Shown: positions 1 to 10,417 of the stretch, one piece after another
Layout of the letters: every line of letters begins with the position of its first letter
Numbering within the stretch: position 1 is the first letter of the stretch
Assembly: GCF_901875305.1 (NCBI RefSeq)
Contig: NZ_CABFLY010000002.1
Coordinates: 434,001-498,000, forward strand
Direction: 5' to 3'
Origin: Rothia mucilaginosa
GTDB lineage: Bacteria; Actinomycetota; Actinomycetes; Actinomycetales; Micrococcaceae
DNA length: 64,000 bases
The notes under the pieces: model-generated
Told to the model about the DNA's origin: nothing
The model's input: only the letters and a program-made list of their open reading frames with translations
Database searches by the model: none
Made by a program: the position numbers and the translations under genes

Positions 1-1
1 G

Positions 2-2590
2 GTGGTCGCTCTCTCAGAGAATCTCGACCTCAACCTCGATACCTTCTCATCGATGATTCGTCGTCTGCGCTCTCAGCATGGCCTGCTGGGCAATGCGTTG
101 AGTCTTCTCACTGAGCATCTGGATGAGGATAGTTCCTTGTATAGCACTTTGGCTGTTATTGTGCGTGTGATGAACGCTGCGTCATGGCCAGATATTTCCA
201 GCGGTAAGTCAGACGTATACCTGCACCTCTACGAGCACTTCCTGAAGGTCTATAACCCCGAGCAGCGTAAGAAGACCGGTAGCTACTACACCCCCGTTGA
301 GGTGGTGGACCAGATGGTGCGCCTGGTAGATGACGCTCTGCGTGCCTACCTGGGCAAGGAACACGGTCTGGCGAGTGAGGGTGTGTCCGTGATTGACCCG
401 GCGATGGGTACCGGCACCTATCCTCTGTCGGTGATGCATAGGGTGGCGAAGACGGAGAGCCTCGCTCCCGCTGCACGTACTCGTGCCCTGAATCGTCTGG
501 CAAAGAACCTGTACGGCTTTGAGTTACAGTCGGGTCCTTTCTCCGTGGCTGAGCTCCGTCTGAACGAGACGCTTAAAGAGATGGGTGCTGATATTCCTGA
601 GGACGGTCTAAATCTCTATGTAGCGGATACTCTGAGCGACCCCTACGCTAAGCAGAAGCCGGTGAACAGTCAGACCCTGCGCCTGCTCTCTCAGCTGTCG
701 AATAAGGCAACTAGGGTGAAGCGTGAGGTGCCTATTCAGGTGTGCATTGGTAATCCGCCGTATAAGGATAAGGCGGAGGGTATGGGCGGCTGGGTGGAGT
801 CGGGCTTCCGCTCTGCCGATGTCGCCTCCCCCATTCTGGATGACTTCCGTGCACCGGGTATGGGTAGGTACGAGTATGTGCTGAAGAACCTGTACGTCTA
901 TTTCTGGCGCTGGGCGTTCTGGAAGGTCTTTGAGGATTCTTTCCGTGCTCTGGAAGGTCAGCCCGATAGTGCTCAACGTGCGGGTGTGGTCTGTTTTATT
1001 ACTGCATCTGGCTATCTGAATGGGCCCGGTTTCGCGGGAATGCGCGAGTATATTCGCCGTTCGTCTAGCCGCGGCTGGATTATTAACGTGACTCCTGAGG
1101 GCAAGCGCCCGCCGGCGAAGAACGCTGTCTTTGCTATTGAGACTCCGGTGTCTATTGCCCTGTTTTTGCGTGAAGAGGACACTAATGAGCAGGTTTCTGC
1201 GGATATTCGTTATGTGGCTCTGCACGGAACATATCCAGAGAAAATGCAGGCTCTTGCAGCCCTCGAACTGGATAGCGCAGAGTTTGAACCGGCGCGTTCC
1301 GGCTGGGGTGATAAGTTCGCTCCCGAAGCGGGTGGTGACTGGGATAGCTACCCTGAATTGCCTGATTTCTACCTAGACCATTTTCCTGGGATTAATCCCT
1401 CTAGGTCGTGGGTATATGATCCTTCCCCATCCATTTTGGAAGAACGCTGGGCTGAACTGATTGAGGGCACCGATTTGCAGGTACGTGCTGAGCGTTTCAA
1501 GAAAACTGATAGCACCAGTATCTTCGCAGGTAAAAAACCGCTTCCCGGAGAAGATACTTTCCAAGGAAGTCATGAAAGCCTTAACGACCAGATTGCTCGC
1601 GAGGTTATTCCGGATGCGCCGAATATTGTACCGGTAGGATATCGTTCCTTTGACCGTCAGTATATTTTGGCTGATGCTCGTCTAATTCACAGGCCCTCAC
1701 CCAAATTATGGGAATATCGCATTCCTGACCAGATTTTTATTGTGGAACAGCACGCACACTACCCCAAAGCAGGTCCAGGGTTGTTCTTTAATACCCTCAT
1801 TCCCGATAAACACTCATTTAAGGGAAGTGAGGGTGGACGAGCTCACCCGACGCTGAATACTGGTGGTACGCCAAACCTCACCGAGTCTGCCGAGCAGATG
1901 CTCCGCGAGCGCTTCGGCAACAATGCTCCCGGCGACCTCGTTTACTACCTGGCGGCACTCACCGGTCACCCCGGATACGTGCGCACCTTTGACGAGCCGC
2001 TCCAGCAGGCGGGTATTCGTGTGCCCCTCACCGCCGACCCTGCACTCTGGGAACGTGCTGTTCAGCTCGGTAAGCAGGTTGTGTGGCTACACACCTACGG
2101 TGAGCGCGGCGAGCCGCTACCGGGTATGAAGTACCTGCACCAGATTCCCGAAGGTGCAGACTACACCCTGCCGACCCCTACGGTAGACATGGGCAGGACC
2201 ATGCCGGAGAAGAAACCCAGCTTCTCCCCCGACCCGGTCACCGGTAGCCTCTCTAAGGAACAGGACAGCCCCGTTACGGGTACGGTTTCCTTCGGCCAGG
2301 CACGCTGCGAGAACGTGGAAAAGCGCGTCTTCGACTACACCATCGGTGGTAACCAAGTGCTGGGACTGTGGGCTAAATACCGCCTCAAGAAGCCGGTAGT
2401 GCGCCGTAGCTCCTCACTCAACGATATTGTTCAGCGAGAATGGCCGGAAGCCTGGAGTGAAGAGTACGAGCGCCTGCTCTACACTCTTACGCACCTGGTG
2501 CACCTGGAACCCGCTCAGGAGAAGCTCCTTGATGAGGTTCTCGCCGGTGAACAGATTTTCCGTGAGGAATTTGTAGATACCGAAGACTAG
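2..2590 (+). CDS. Type ISP restriction-modification enzyme, C-terminal part (partial at window edge)
   Basis: The reading frame is open to the left edge, so the N-terminal nuclease and helicase parts expected of single-polypeptide type ISP enzymes lie outside the window. What is visible is a helical coupler (residues 1-125), an N6-adenine methyltransferase core with the SAM-binding motif IDPAMGTGTYP near residue 130 and the catalytic NPPY motif near residue 250, then a long target-recognition region. The end (RVFDYTIGGNQVLGLW, then LVHLEPAQEKLLDEVLAG) matches what I recall of type ISP specificity domains. The frame is intact to the TAG stop and a strong terminator follows. The protein would methylate host DNA and cut incoming unmodified DNA. 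The family call is from recognition of motifs and overall architecture. Confidence 0.85.
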   Translation: MVALSENLDLNLDTFSSMIRRLRSQHGLLGNALSLLTEHLDEDSSLYSTLAVIVRVMNAASWPDISSGKSDVYLHLYEHFLKVYNPEQRKKTGSYYTPVEVVDQMVRLVDDALRAYLGKEHGLASEGVSVIDPAMGTGTYPLSVMHRVAKTESLAPAARTRALNRLAKNLYGFELQSGPFSVAELRLNETLKEMGADIPEDGLNLYVADTLSDPYAKQKPVNSQTLRLLSQLSNKATRVKREVPIQVCIGNPPYKDKAEGMGGWVESGFRSADVASPILDDFRAPGMGRYEYVLKNLYVYFWRWAFWKVFEDSFRALEGQPDSAQRAGVVCFITASGYLNGPGFAGMREYIRRSSSRGWIINVTPEGKRPPAKNAVFAIETPVSIALFLREEDTNEQVSADIRYVALHGTYPEKMQALAALELDSAEFEPARSGWGDKFAPEAGGDWDSYPELPDFYLDHFPGINPSRSWVYDPSPSILEERWAELIEGTDLQVRAERFKKTDSTSIFAGKKPLPGEDTFQGSHESLNDQIAREVIPDAPNIVPVGYRSFDRQYILADARLIHRPSPKLWEYRIPDQIFIVEQHAHYPKAGPGLFFNTLIPDKHSFKGSEGGRAHPTLNTGGTPNLTESAEQMLRERFGNNAPGDLVYYLAALTGHPGYVRTFDEPLQQAGIRVPLTADPALWERAVQLGKQVVWLHTYGERGEPLPGMKYLHQIPEGADYTLPTPTVDMGRTMPEKKPSFSPDPVTGSLSKEQDSPVTGTVSFGQARCENVEKRVFDYTIGGNQVLGLWAKYRLKKPVVRRSSSLNDIVQREWPEAWSEEYERLLYTLTHLVHLEPAQEKLLDEVLAGEQIFREEFVDTED

Positions 2591-2635
2591 CCACTCAATA
2601 GCTGCCAGTATCAGGTTCTACAACCGGTTAAACGC

Positions 2636-2680
2636 AAGGGGTGGGTGACCCTGGACTATTCCAGAGTCCCCACCCCCTTT
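2636..2680 (+). terminator. Intrinsic terminator of the type ISP gene
   Basis: A long GC-rich hairpin (AAGGGGTGGG paired with CCCACCCCC, with an inner CTGGA/TCCAG stem) followed by TTTG lies about 45 bp after the stop codon. Confidence 0.75.
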
Positions 2681-2696
2681 GTTGCTCTCAGAAGCC

Positions 2697-2804
2697 CTAC
2701 GCTTCCCTCTGCGCCTCGTACGCGCGTACCTCAGCTAACATCTCTGCGGCGAGCGCATCGACCGCCTCACGGTCATACGGGCGGAAAGCGTACAGCTCCT
2801 CCAT
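2697..2804 (-). CDS. Possible 35-residue small ORF just after mshC
   Basis: An ATG 15 bp beyond the mshC stop codon, in the same frame as mshC, opens an ORF starting MEELYAFRPYDREAVDALAA. The peptide is acidic, helix-forming and Glu/Ala-rich, like real coding sequence of this genome. No convincing ribosome binding site precedes the ATG, so translation would depend on re-initiation after mshC. Alternatives are chance or the remnant of a longer MshC tail cut by a stop mutation. No function can be assigned. Confidence 0.3.
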   Translation of the reverse strand: MEELYAFRPYDREAVDALAAEMLAEVRAYEAQREA

Positions 2805-2819
2805 GACCGACGAAGCCGT

Positions 2820-4136
2820 TTAGAGGACCACGCCCAGGCGTGCCGCCAGGATGTCACGCACCAGCGCGCCACCGCTGACGGTGGTGTCCGCCAGAGCCTT
2901 CACAGCCCACGCATCCACGGCAGCCAGGGCGGCCGGTGCGTTCAGGTCCTCGCTGAGCGCCTCACGCACAGCGGCCAGCAGCTCAACCGCTGCCTCATCG
3001 GTGACGCCTTCGGAACCCTCGCGGCCTTCAGCCACCGACACCGCGTGACGGTAGGTGTCCAGGCGGGCCTTCGCGTGCTCCAGCAGCTCGTCGGTCCAGA
3101 ACCAATCCGAACGGTAATGCTGACCCATAATCGCCAGACGCACCGCGTTCGCGTCCTCACCGGCCGCACGCAGACGCGAAACCAGCACCAGGTTACCGCG
3201 GGACTTGCTCATCTTGTGGCCGTCCAAACCGACCATGCCGGTGTGCGCGTAATGCTTAGCGTGCGGGCGTGCAGACACAGCCCACGAATGGCCCGCACCC
3301 AAATCATGGTGCGGGAAGGTCAAGTCGTTACCGCCAGCTTGAACGGTCAGCGAACCATCCACAAAACGGCGGGCAATCATCGTACACTCAATATGCCAGC
3401 CCGGGCGGCCCGCGCCCAGCTCGCCGGCATCCCAGCTCGGCTCGCCCTCACGCTCAACACGCCACAGCAGCGGATCCAACGCGTCACGCTTACCGGCACG
3501 GTTCGGGTCGCCGCCGCGCTCAGCGAAAATCTCCAGCATCTCATCGCGGGTCAAGTGGCAGACCTCGCCCGGTGCCCACGAGTAGCCCTCAGCGTTCGCG
3601 GGCAGCTCACGCACAGCTTTCAAATCCAGGTACACGTCACCGTCAGGATGCACCACACCCTGCTCGTCCGTGAAACCGGGCACGCGGTACGCCAGGCCGC
3701 GGCGGAACAGGTCCTCAATAATCGGGAACAGCCACTCGATAGACTCCACCACACCCACATAGTGCGCCGGCGGAATCACATTCAGCGCCTTCATATCGGT
3801 GCGGAACAGCTCTGTCTGATCCTCAGCCAGCTCGCGCCAATCCACGTTCGTGGCGGTCGCGCGTTCCAACAGCGGGTCGTCCACATCGGTCACGTTCTGC
3901 ACGTAAGTGACGGGAACACCGGCGTCCAGCCAGGCGCGGTGCAGCAGGTCAAACGCCACGTAAGTGGAGGCGTGACCCATGTGCGTCGCATCGTACGGAG
4001 TAATACCGCAGACGTACAGGCTGGCCGCCCGATCCTCCTCCACCGGAACAACCTCACCGGCGGCGGTATCAAAGATGCGCGGCAAGTCGGCCTTGCCGGG
4101 CAGGGTGACGGAAGCGGGGGCATCCCAAGCTCGCAT
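2820..4136 (-). CDS. mshC: Cysteine:1D-myo-inosityl 2-amino-2-deoxy-alpha-D-glucopyranoside ligase MshC
   Basis: MshC joins cysteine to glucosaminyl-inositol in the third step of mycothiol synthesis, the actinobacterial low-molecular-weight thiol. It is a paralogue of cysteinyl-tRNA synthetase that has lost the anticodon-binding part. The 438-residue protein has the zinc ligand Cys43, a HIGH-type motif (HMGH, 52-55), GWHIEC (246-251), which holds another zinc ligand, and KMSKS (308-312). I chose the ATG at 4136 (MRAWDAPAS), which matches the family N-terminus and has AAAGGAAA upstream, over the longer 464-residue frame. A tRNA synthetase would be longer and differ at the cysteine pocket. The neighbouring uppP on the same strand ends in its own terminator, so mshC is probably transcribed alone. 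Confidence 0.95.
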   Translation of the reverse strand: MRAWDAPASVTLPGKADLPRIFDTAAGEVVPVEEDRAASLYVCGITPYDATHMGHASTYVAFDLLHRAWLDAGVPVTYVQNVTDVDDPLLERATATNVDWRELAEDQTELFRTDMKALNVIPPAHYVGVVESIEWLFPIIEDLFRRGLAYRVPGFTDEQGVVHPDGDVYLDLKAVRELPANAEGYSWAPGEVCHLTRDEMLEIFAERGGDPNRAGKRDALDPLLWRVEREGEPSWDAGELGAGRPGWHIECTMIARRFVDGSLTVQAGGNDLTFPHHDLGAGHSWAVSARPHAKHYAHTGMVGLDGHKMSKSRGNLVLVSRLRAAGEDANAVRLAIMGQHYRSDWFWTDELLEHAKARLDTYRHAVSVAEGREGSEGVTDEAAVELLAAVREALSEDLNAPAALAAVDAWAVKALADTTVSGGALVRDILAARLGVVL

Positions 4137-4278
4137 GGGTTTCCTTTCACACGTAGCGCCGCCCCCGCGCGGATGCACACGAACCGCCCGCAAAGGGCCA
4201 GCCCCGGTACGCACAAGGAGGGGCGCGCCCGCTCCACCGGCTGGTGGGTGCGGGCACAGAAAAAACTACTTAATAAGA

Positions 4279-4311
4279 ATACCCGCCCGCGAGTGCCTCG
4301 CGGACGGGTAT
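4279..4311 (-). terminator. Terminator of uppP
   Basis: A 14-bp stem (ATACCCGTCCGCGA with TCGCGGGCGGGTAT, read on the minus strand, one mismatch) is followed by TCTTATTAAG, about 85 bp after the uppP stop. Confidence 0.8.
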
Positions 4312-4395
4312 GTCATATATCGCCACAGACTAAAATTCTGAAGAACCTTTACGGCACCACAGAACCTAGCCTGCACCTCGCGTTCACAAAACGGT

Positions 4396-5244
4396 TTAGA
4401 AAGTCGAGGAGGTTGCGCTCAGTACGCCGGTACCCAGACCCACAAAAATCAGGATACCCAGCGCAATGCGGTACCAGATGAAAACGCCGTACGACTTCGA
4501 AGACACGTACTTCAGGAACCAGCCAATCATCATGTAACCCACCACAAACGCAACCAGAGTAGCCACGATGGTCGAGGGAATACCGTAGAAGCCGGTGGCC
4601 TCCTCGCCGGTAGCCACCTTGAAGGTCTTGTACAGGCCAGACATGAACACGGCGGGCATGGCCAGCAGGAACGAGTAACGTGCCGCAGCCTCACGGGTGT
4701 AACCCATGAACAGACCCGCGGTAATCGTACCGCCCGAACGGGAAACACCCGGAATCAGGGCCAGCGCCTGTGCGCAACCGTACAGCAGGCCGTGACGGAA
4801 CGTCAGGTCCTTCAGCTCACGCTGCTCGCGGCCAAAACGGTCCGCAAGGCCCAGGAACACGGCGAAGACAATCAGCATGGTCGCCACAATCCACAGGCTA
4901 CGGAACTGCGTGTCGATGTAGTCCTCCAGTAGCAGACCCAAAATGCCGATGGGCAGGGAGCCAATAATAATCAGCCAACCCATGCGGGCGTCCGGATCGT
5001 TGCGCGGCACGCGGCCGGAAAGAGCACCAAACCACGCCTTCACAATGCGCACAATATCGCGCCAGAAGAAGATTAGAACCGCGGTCTCAGTGCCCAGCTG
5101 GGTGATCGCGGTGAACGCGGCACCCGGGTCGGCCTTCTCCGGCAGGATCTGGCCAACAATGTTCAGATGCGCCGATGACGAAATCGGCAGAAACTCTGTC
5201 AGGCCCTGAACAAAGCCCAAAATAATCGCTTGAATCCATTCCAC
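4396..5244 (-). CDS. uppP: Undecaprenyl-diphosphatase UppP (BacA)
   Basis: An integral membrane phosphatase that recycles undecaprenyl pyrophosphate to the monophosphate carrier used for peptidoglycan and other envelope polymers; overproduction gives bacitracin resistance in the family. The 282-residue protein is membrane-spanning throughout and carries both family signatures: [10 protein letters not shown] at 17-26 and PGVSRSG at 165-171, which hold the catalytic Glu, Ser and Arg residues. The start is set at the GTG at 5244 ([10 protein letters not shown]), which aligns with the family N-terminus. The only ribosome-binding-like sequence (GAAGG) is almost touching this GTG, so initiation may be weak or the start may differ slightly. 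A frame 28 codons longer is open but runs into the palindrome at 5275-5321. Confidence 0.93.
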   Translation of the reverse strand: MEWIQAIILGFVQGLTEFLPISSSAHLNIVGQILPEKADPGAAFTAITQLGTETAVLIFFWRDIVRIVKAWFGALSGRVPRNDPDARMGWLIIIGSLPIGILGLLLEDYIDTQFRSLWIVATMLIVFAVFLGLADRFGREQRELKDLTFRHGLLYGCAQALALIPGVSRSGGTITAGLFMGYTREAAARYSFLLAMPAVFMSGLYKTFKVATGEEATGFYGIPSTIVATLVAFVVGYMMIGWFLKYVSSKSYGVFIWYRIALGILIFVGLGTGVLSATSSTF

Positions 5245-5274
5245 GCCTTCAAGGATACAGCAGGGGTACGGCGA

Positions 5275-5321
5275 CGGGGCGGTTCGCAGAAGGTGATATA
5301 TCACCTCCGCAAACCGCCCCG
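5275..5321. repeat. Long inverted repeat centred on a perfect 16-bp palindrome
   Basis: The element has arms CGGGGCGGTTYGCRG around AGGTGATATATCACCT (5291-5306), so nearly the whole 47 bp can fold on itself with a single bulged base. It sits between the stop of leuA and the start of uppP, both on the minus strand. It could be the leuA terminator, but no T-run follows; a repressor operator for uppP or an extragenic palindrome are alternatives. Confidence 0.7.
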
Positions 5322-5408
5322 TCCACACCGCGGAACGCCGCTGAGTGAGTCAAACGCACCTACCCGCGCCGGATACGCTCCCCCGCCCCCGCGGAATGCC
5401 CGCGTAGC

Positions 5409-7232
<1,824 letters not shown>

Positions 7233-7277
7233 TCATCAAGGCGGTGCATCGTATCGATGCTGGTGAGATGCCGCGTC

Positions 7278-7324
7278 AAAAAGCCGGAACGGTCGCGGCA
7301 GGTTCTAGCGTGCCCCGTTCCGGC
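7278..7324 (-). promoter_or_regulatory. Leucine attenuator terminator in the leuA leader
   Basis: On the minus strand GCCGGAACGG (7315-7324) pairs with CCGTTCCGGC (7283-7292) and is followed directly by TTTTT (7278-7282), a textbook intrinsic terminator placed about 130 bp before the leuA start. The 5' arm lies inside the last codons of the leader ORF, immediately after its three Leu codons, so ribosome position can decide whether the stem forms. A leuA leader (LEU element, described as a pseudoknot) has been predicted for many Actinobacteria; identity with that element is inferred. Confidence 0.85.
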
Positions 7325-7388
7325 GAATAAGCAGCAGGTTCACTGCGGGGCGGTACGCGCCGCGCATGCTCTCACCGTGAGTGGTCAT
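7305..7388 (-). CDS. leuA leader peptide (27 residues, Leu-Leu-Leu)
   Basis: A short ORF starts at the ATG at 7388 with GGAGG just upstream and ends at TAG at 7305. It reads MTTHGESMRGAYRPAVN, then LLLIRRNGAR. Three successive leucine codons (CTG CTG CTT, 7329-7337) lie just upstream of the terminator stem. The peptide itself probably has no function; the ribosome's speed over the Leu codons senses charged tRNA-Leu. The SD-to-ATG spacing is very short, and a -10-like GATAGC 7 bases upstream leaves open a nearly leaderless transcript. Confidence 0.85.
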   Translation of the reverse strand: MTTHGESMRGAYRPAVNLLLIRRNGAR

Positions 7389-7511
7389 GCCTCCACGCTA
7401 TCACAGCCCGCGAAAGAATACCGCCGAGGCGACCGGGCCCGTCCATCATCTGGAAGAAAACGAGGACGGCGGACACGTGTGCTCACGCGCGAGGTCATAC
7501 GCCCGGGCATA

Positions 7512-7551
7512 CGAAAGGGGGCGCACCCACCACACTGGCGGATGCGCCCCC
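7512..7551 (-). terminator. Terminator of the LCP-family gene
   Basis: A 12-bp stem, GGGGGCGCATCC with GGGTGCGCCCCC on the minus strand (one G.T pair), followed by TTTCGT, about 38 bp after the stop codon at 7589. Confidence 0.75.
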
Positions 7552-7588
7552 TTCGCTCACCGGAAACAGCCTCGCAGGGTATGAACCC

Positions 7589-9019
7589 TTAGAAGGCGAA
7601 AGCGGTCTGGCACTTGTTCTGGTCAGCAGTCTGGCCGCTCGCGTTACCCGCGATAGCCGCCTCCTGCTTCTCCATAGCCTCACCCGAGGGGAAGTCGGTA
7701 CCAATCGTCACCGACACACCCTGAACCTCTTCGGTTGCCACCACGTGGGTGACGTTCAGCTTGCCGGCAATCTCCTGAGCCTCAGCCTCATAACCGGTCG
7801 AGTAGAACACCGTAGTGAAGTTCGTCGGAGTAGCCGAAGTGCCCGGAGTGACGTCCGTGTAGCCCAAGCCCTTGACCACCGAGGCAATCGTAGCGGAACG
7901 GCCCTCCAAACCGGTCGCGTTGTACACACTCACCGGTACCGCACGGTTCAGCTGAACCGCCGGAGTGGATTCTGCGGGCTTTTCCTCTGCCTTCAGCGAC
8001 TTGTCATCACGCAGACGCTGGAAGACGTTATTGGCCGCCTCGGAAACCTGCAGTCGGTTCGAGTCCTGGGTCCACGGTTCGGTCGGCACGGTCGCGAACA
8101 CCACGTTCGACAGGTCCACACCGCCGAGGGTAGCACCCACACCAATCAGAGTGCCGATATTACCCAGGCCCTTATCCACGGTCACATTCTGGGTAATTGC
8201 CTCAGAAATACTTGCCAGGCGGCCCGGGTTCGACAGAGTGCCTTCACTCTTAACCTTGCGCAGCAACGAGGCCAGGAACCCCTGCTGAGCCTGAATACGG
8301 CCGATATCGGAGCCATCCGAGAAGCCATGACGGCTACGCAGGAACGCAAGAGCCTGCTCACCCTCAACAGTAGAAGTACCCGCAGGAAGCTTCAGGCCAC
8401 TGTACTCATCATCAACTGGGGCATCCACACACACCTGCACGCCGCCCACAACCTTCGACAGCTCCTTCACGGCATTGAAGTCAACCAGCATAAAGTGGTC
8501 AATATTCACGCCGGTCAGCTTGCTGATGGTCGCCACCGTACAACCGGCACCACCGCGAGACAGAGACTCATTGATCTGAACGTTATCCTCAGCCGGGTAA
8601 ACGGTACCGTTATCAGGGTCAGTGCACTGCGGCACCGAAACCATCAGGTCACGGGGGAAGGACAGCACACTCACATTCTTGCGGTCCTTGCTAATCTGTA
8701 GGAGCATCATGACGTCCGCGCGAGCCGCAGAATTGCGGTCATTCTCGTCGCCGTAGGCACCGTTATTACCCTTACGGGTATCGGAACCAATCACAAGGAT
8801 GTCCAGCGCGCCGTTCTCCAGGCCATCCTTATAGTTACTGATGTTCAGCTCCTGCGTGTGCAGATTATTGCGCATACGCAGGGCAAACACACCACCGAAA
8901 CCAACGACAATGACGAGCATGCAGGCCGTCAACAGGGCAATCCAGCGGTTACGTTTCGAAGTCATCACCGAGGTGCGCATATGACGCCCGGTGCTTCGTA
9001 GGCGAGGTGCCTGGGGCAT
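7589..9019 (-). CDS. LytR-CpsA-Psr (LCP) family cell-wall ligase with C-terminal LytR_C domain
   Basis: LCP proteins transfer undecaprenyl-linked glycopolymers (teichoic acid-like polymers, arabinogalactan or capsule) onto peptidoglycan outside the membrane. The 476-residue protein has a short basic cytoplasmic tail, one transmembrane helix (about 26-47), the LCP catalytic domain starting at DILVIGSDTR with the conserved SFPRDLMV segment, and a C-terminal LytR_C domain (VPVSVYNATGLEGRSA onward) that often follows the catalytic domain in Actinobacteria. The ATG at 9019 (MPQAPRLRS) was chosen, with AGAAAGAGA upstream; a TTG nine codons earlier and an ATG 13 codons later are possible. The substrate cannot be read from sequence. 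Confidence 0.88.
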   Translation of the reverse strand: MPQAPRLRSTGRHMRTSVMTSKRNRWIALLTACMLVIVVGFGGVFALRMRNNLHTQELNISNYKDGLENGALDILVIGSDTRKGNNGAYGDENDRNSAARADVMMLLQISKDRKNVSVLSFPRDLMVSVPQCTDPDNGTVYPAEDNVQINESLSRGGAGCTVATISKLTGVNIDHFMLVDFNAVKELSKVVGGVQVCVDAPVDDEYSGLKLPAGTSTVEGEQALAFLRSRHGFSDGSDIGRIQAQQGFLASLLRKVKSEGTLSNPGRLASISEAITQNVTVDKGLGNIGTLIGVGATLGGVDLSNVVFATVPTEPWTQDSNRLQVSEAANNVFQRLRDDKSLKAEEKPAESTPAVQLNRAVPVSVYNATGLEGRSATIASVVKGLGYTDVTPGTSATPTNFTTVFYSTGYEAEAQEIAGKLNVTHVVATEEVQGVSVTIGTDFPSGEAMEKQEAAIAGNASGQTADQNKCQTAFAF

Positions 9020-9082
9020 ACCAATTCTCTTTCTGCCGGTGAGCAAATGTTTTCTCAGAGTAACATTTTTCGCTATGAGCGC

Positions 9083-9142
9083 CGAAAAGAAAAGGGGTAC
9101 ACGTCACCCGGAAGACGCGGATGAGACGGCATCTTCCGGGTG
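9083..9142 (-). terminator. Terminator of era
   Basis: A perfect 11-bp stem (CACCCGGAAGA at 9105-9115, TCTTCCGGGTG at 9132-9142), followed on the minus strand by CGTGTACCCCTTTTCTTTTC. It lies 25 bp after the era stop codon. Confidence 0.85.
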
Positions 9143-9167
9143 ATCATACCCTTCTCGGGCGGAGGGC

Positions 9168-10313
9168 CTAGAAGCCCAAACGGTTCAAAGCGCGGGGGTC
9201 AGACTGCCACTCCTTAGCGACCTTCACATGGATGTTCAAGTACACGCGGGTGCCAAGCATTGCCTCAATCTGCTCGCGAGCCTTCGTACCAATCTTGCGC
9301 AGATTCGAGCCGCCCTTACCGATAATGATGTACTTCTGCGACTCACGCTCCACATACAGGTTCACGTGCACATCCAGCAGCGGGTTATCCGCCGGACGAC
9401 CCTCACGGAACTCCATCTCCTCGACGGTCACGGCAATCGAGTGGGGCAGCTCCTCACGGGCACCCTCCAGGGCGGCCTCACGCACCAGCTCGCCGATGAG
9501 GGTTGCCTCGGGCTCATCGGTCAGCTCACCCTCCGGGTACAGCGGCGGGGAAAGCGGAACGTACTGCGAGAGCAGGTCGGCGACCGCATCCACCTGGAAG
9601 TGCTGAATTGCGGACACCGGAATGATGGCCGCCCAGCCGCCCTTACCGTCCACGGGCATCGGCTCAGAGATTTCGCCGGAGCGGCGCTTAGCAGCAGGAC
9701 CCGAGCCTTTCGCAAAAGGAACCGGCGCGTTCTTGCCACCCTTACCACCCTTCTTCTGGGCGCGGTGAGCCGCACGCTTCGCGCGCTGGGCACGCTCGGC
9801 GCTCATGACCTCCTCGCCGAGGGCCTCGACCGCCAGCAGCTGCTCGCGCAACTCGTCAGAGTTCACAGTATCGGCCTTGGTCACAATTGCGACGACCGGC
9901 TTGTTGCTCGAAGCCACCAGCTGCGAGGCGATGTAGCGGTCACCCGGACCAATCTTCTCGTTCGCCGGAATGCAGAAGCCCAGCACATCCACCTGCGAGA
10001 GGGTGCCGGCCACCAGGTCGTTCAGGCGCTCACCCAGCAGGGTGCGGGGGCGGTGAATACCAGGGGTGTCCACCAGAATCAGCTGGTAATCATCCTTGTG
10101 CACGATACCGCGAATCGTGTGGCGGGTCGTCTGCGGACGGTTCGAGGTGATAGCAACCTTCTGGCCGACCAGCGCGTTCGTCAGCGTCGACTTACCGGCG
10201 TTGGGGCGGCCTACTAGCGAGGCGAAACCCGAACGGAAGTTCGGGGGGTAGGTCGGCAGCGGTGCGTTCAGGTCAAGAGAGCCCAAATCGAGCGGGGTGT
10301 ACTCCTGGTCCAT
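9168..10313 (-). CDS. era: GTPase Era with a basic insertion
   Basis: Era is a GTP-binding protein that binds the 3' end of 16S rRNA and acts in 30S subunit assembly. GTPase motifs are G1 GRPNAGKS (35-42), G3 DTPG (82-85), G4 TKAD (145-148) and G5 SA (234-235); the C-terminal KH RNA-binding domain has GKGG at 332-335. At 381 residues it is about 80 longer than usual: there is an N-terminal tail of about 25 residues and an insertion of about 60 residues (165-226) rich in Lys, Arg, Gly and Ala between G4 and G5. Codon use and frame are continuous, so the insertion is not an assembly fault visible here. It closes the conserved dnaJ-rsmE-phoH-ybeY-CNNM-era cluster. Confidence 0.95.
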   Translation of the reverse strand: MDQEYTPLDLGSLDLNAPLPTYPPNFRSGFASLVGRPNAGKSTLTNALVGQKVAITSNRPQTTRHTIRGIVHKDDYQLILVDTPGIHRPRTLLGERLNDLVAGTLSQVDVLGFCIPANEKIGPGDRYIASQLVASSNKPVVAIVTKADTVNSDELREQLLAVEALGEEVMSAERAQRAKRAAHRAQKKGGKGGKNAPVPFAKGSGPAAKRRSGEISEPMPVDGKGGWAAIIPVSAIQHFQVDAVADLLSQYVPLSPPLYPEGELTDEPEATLIGELVREAALEGAREELPHSIAVTVEEMEFREGRPADNPLLDVHVNLYVERESQKYIIIGKGGSNLRKIGTKAREQIEAMLGTRVYLNIHVKVAKEWQSDPRALNRLGF

Positions 10314-10417
10314 GTGTTTCTCCTTCGATAATCCCCTGCGAGAGGGGTGATGTCGTGTGCGCCGTATGCGGCGACGTATCGTGGTCGGCGGGGCCTTGCG
10401 AGATGATGCAGGGGCGG

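Noticed and set aside
3045..4481. 478-codon plus-strand frame (and the similar one at 6156-7592)
   Set aside because: Antisense to mshC and leuA respectively; composition is that of shadow frames.
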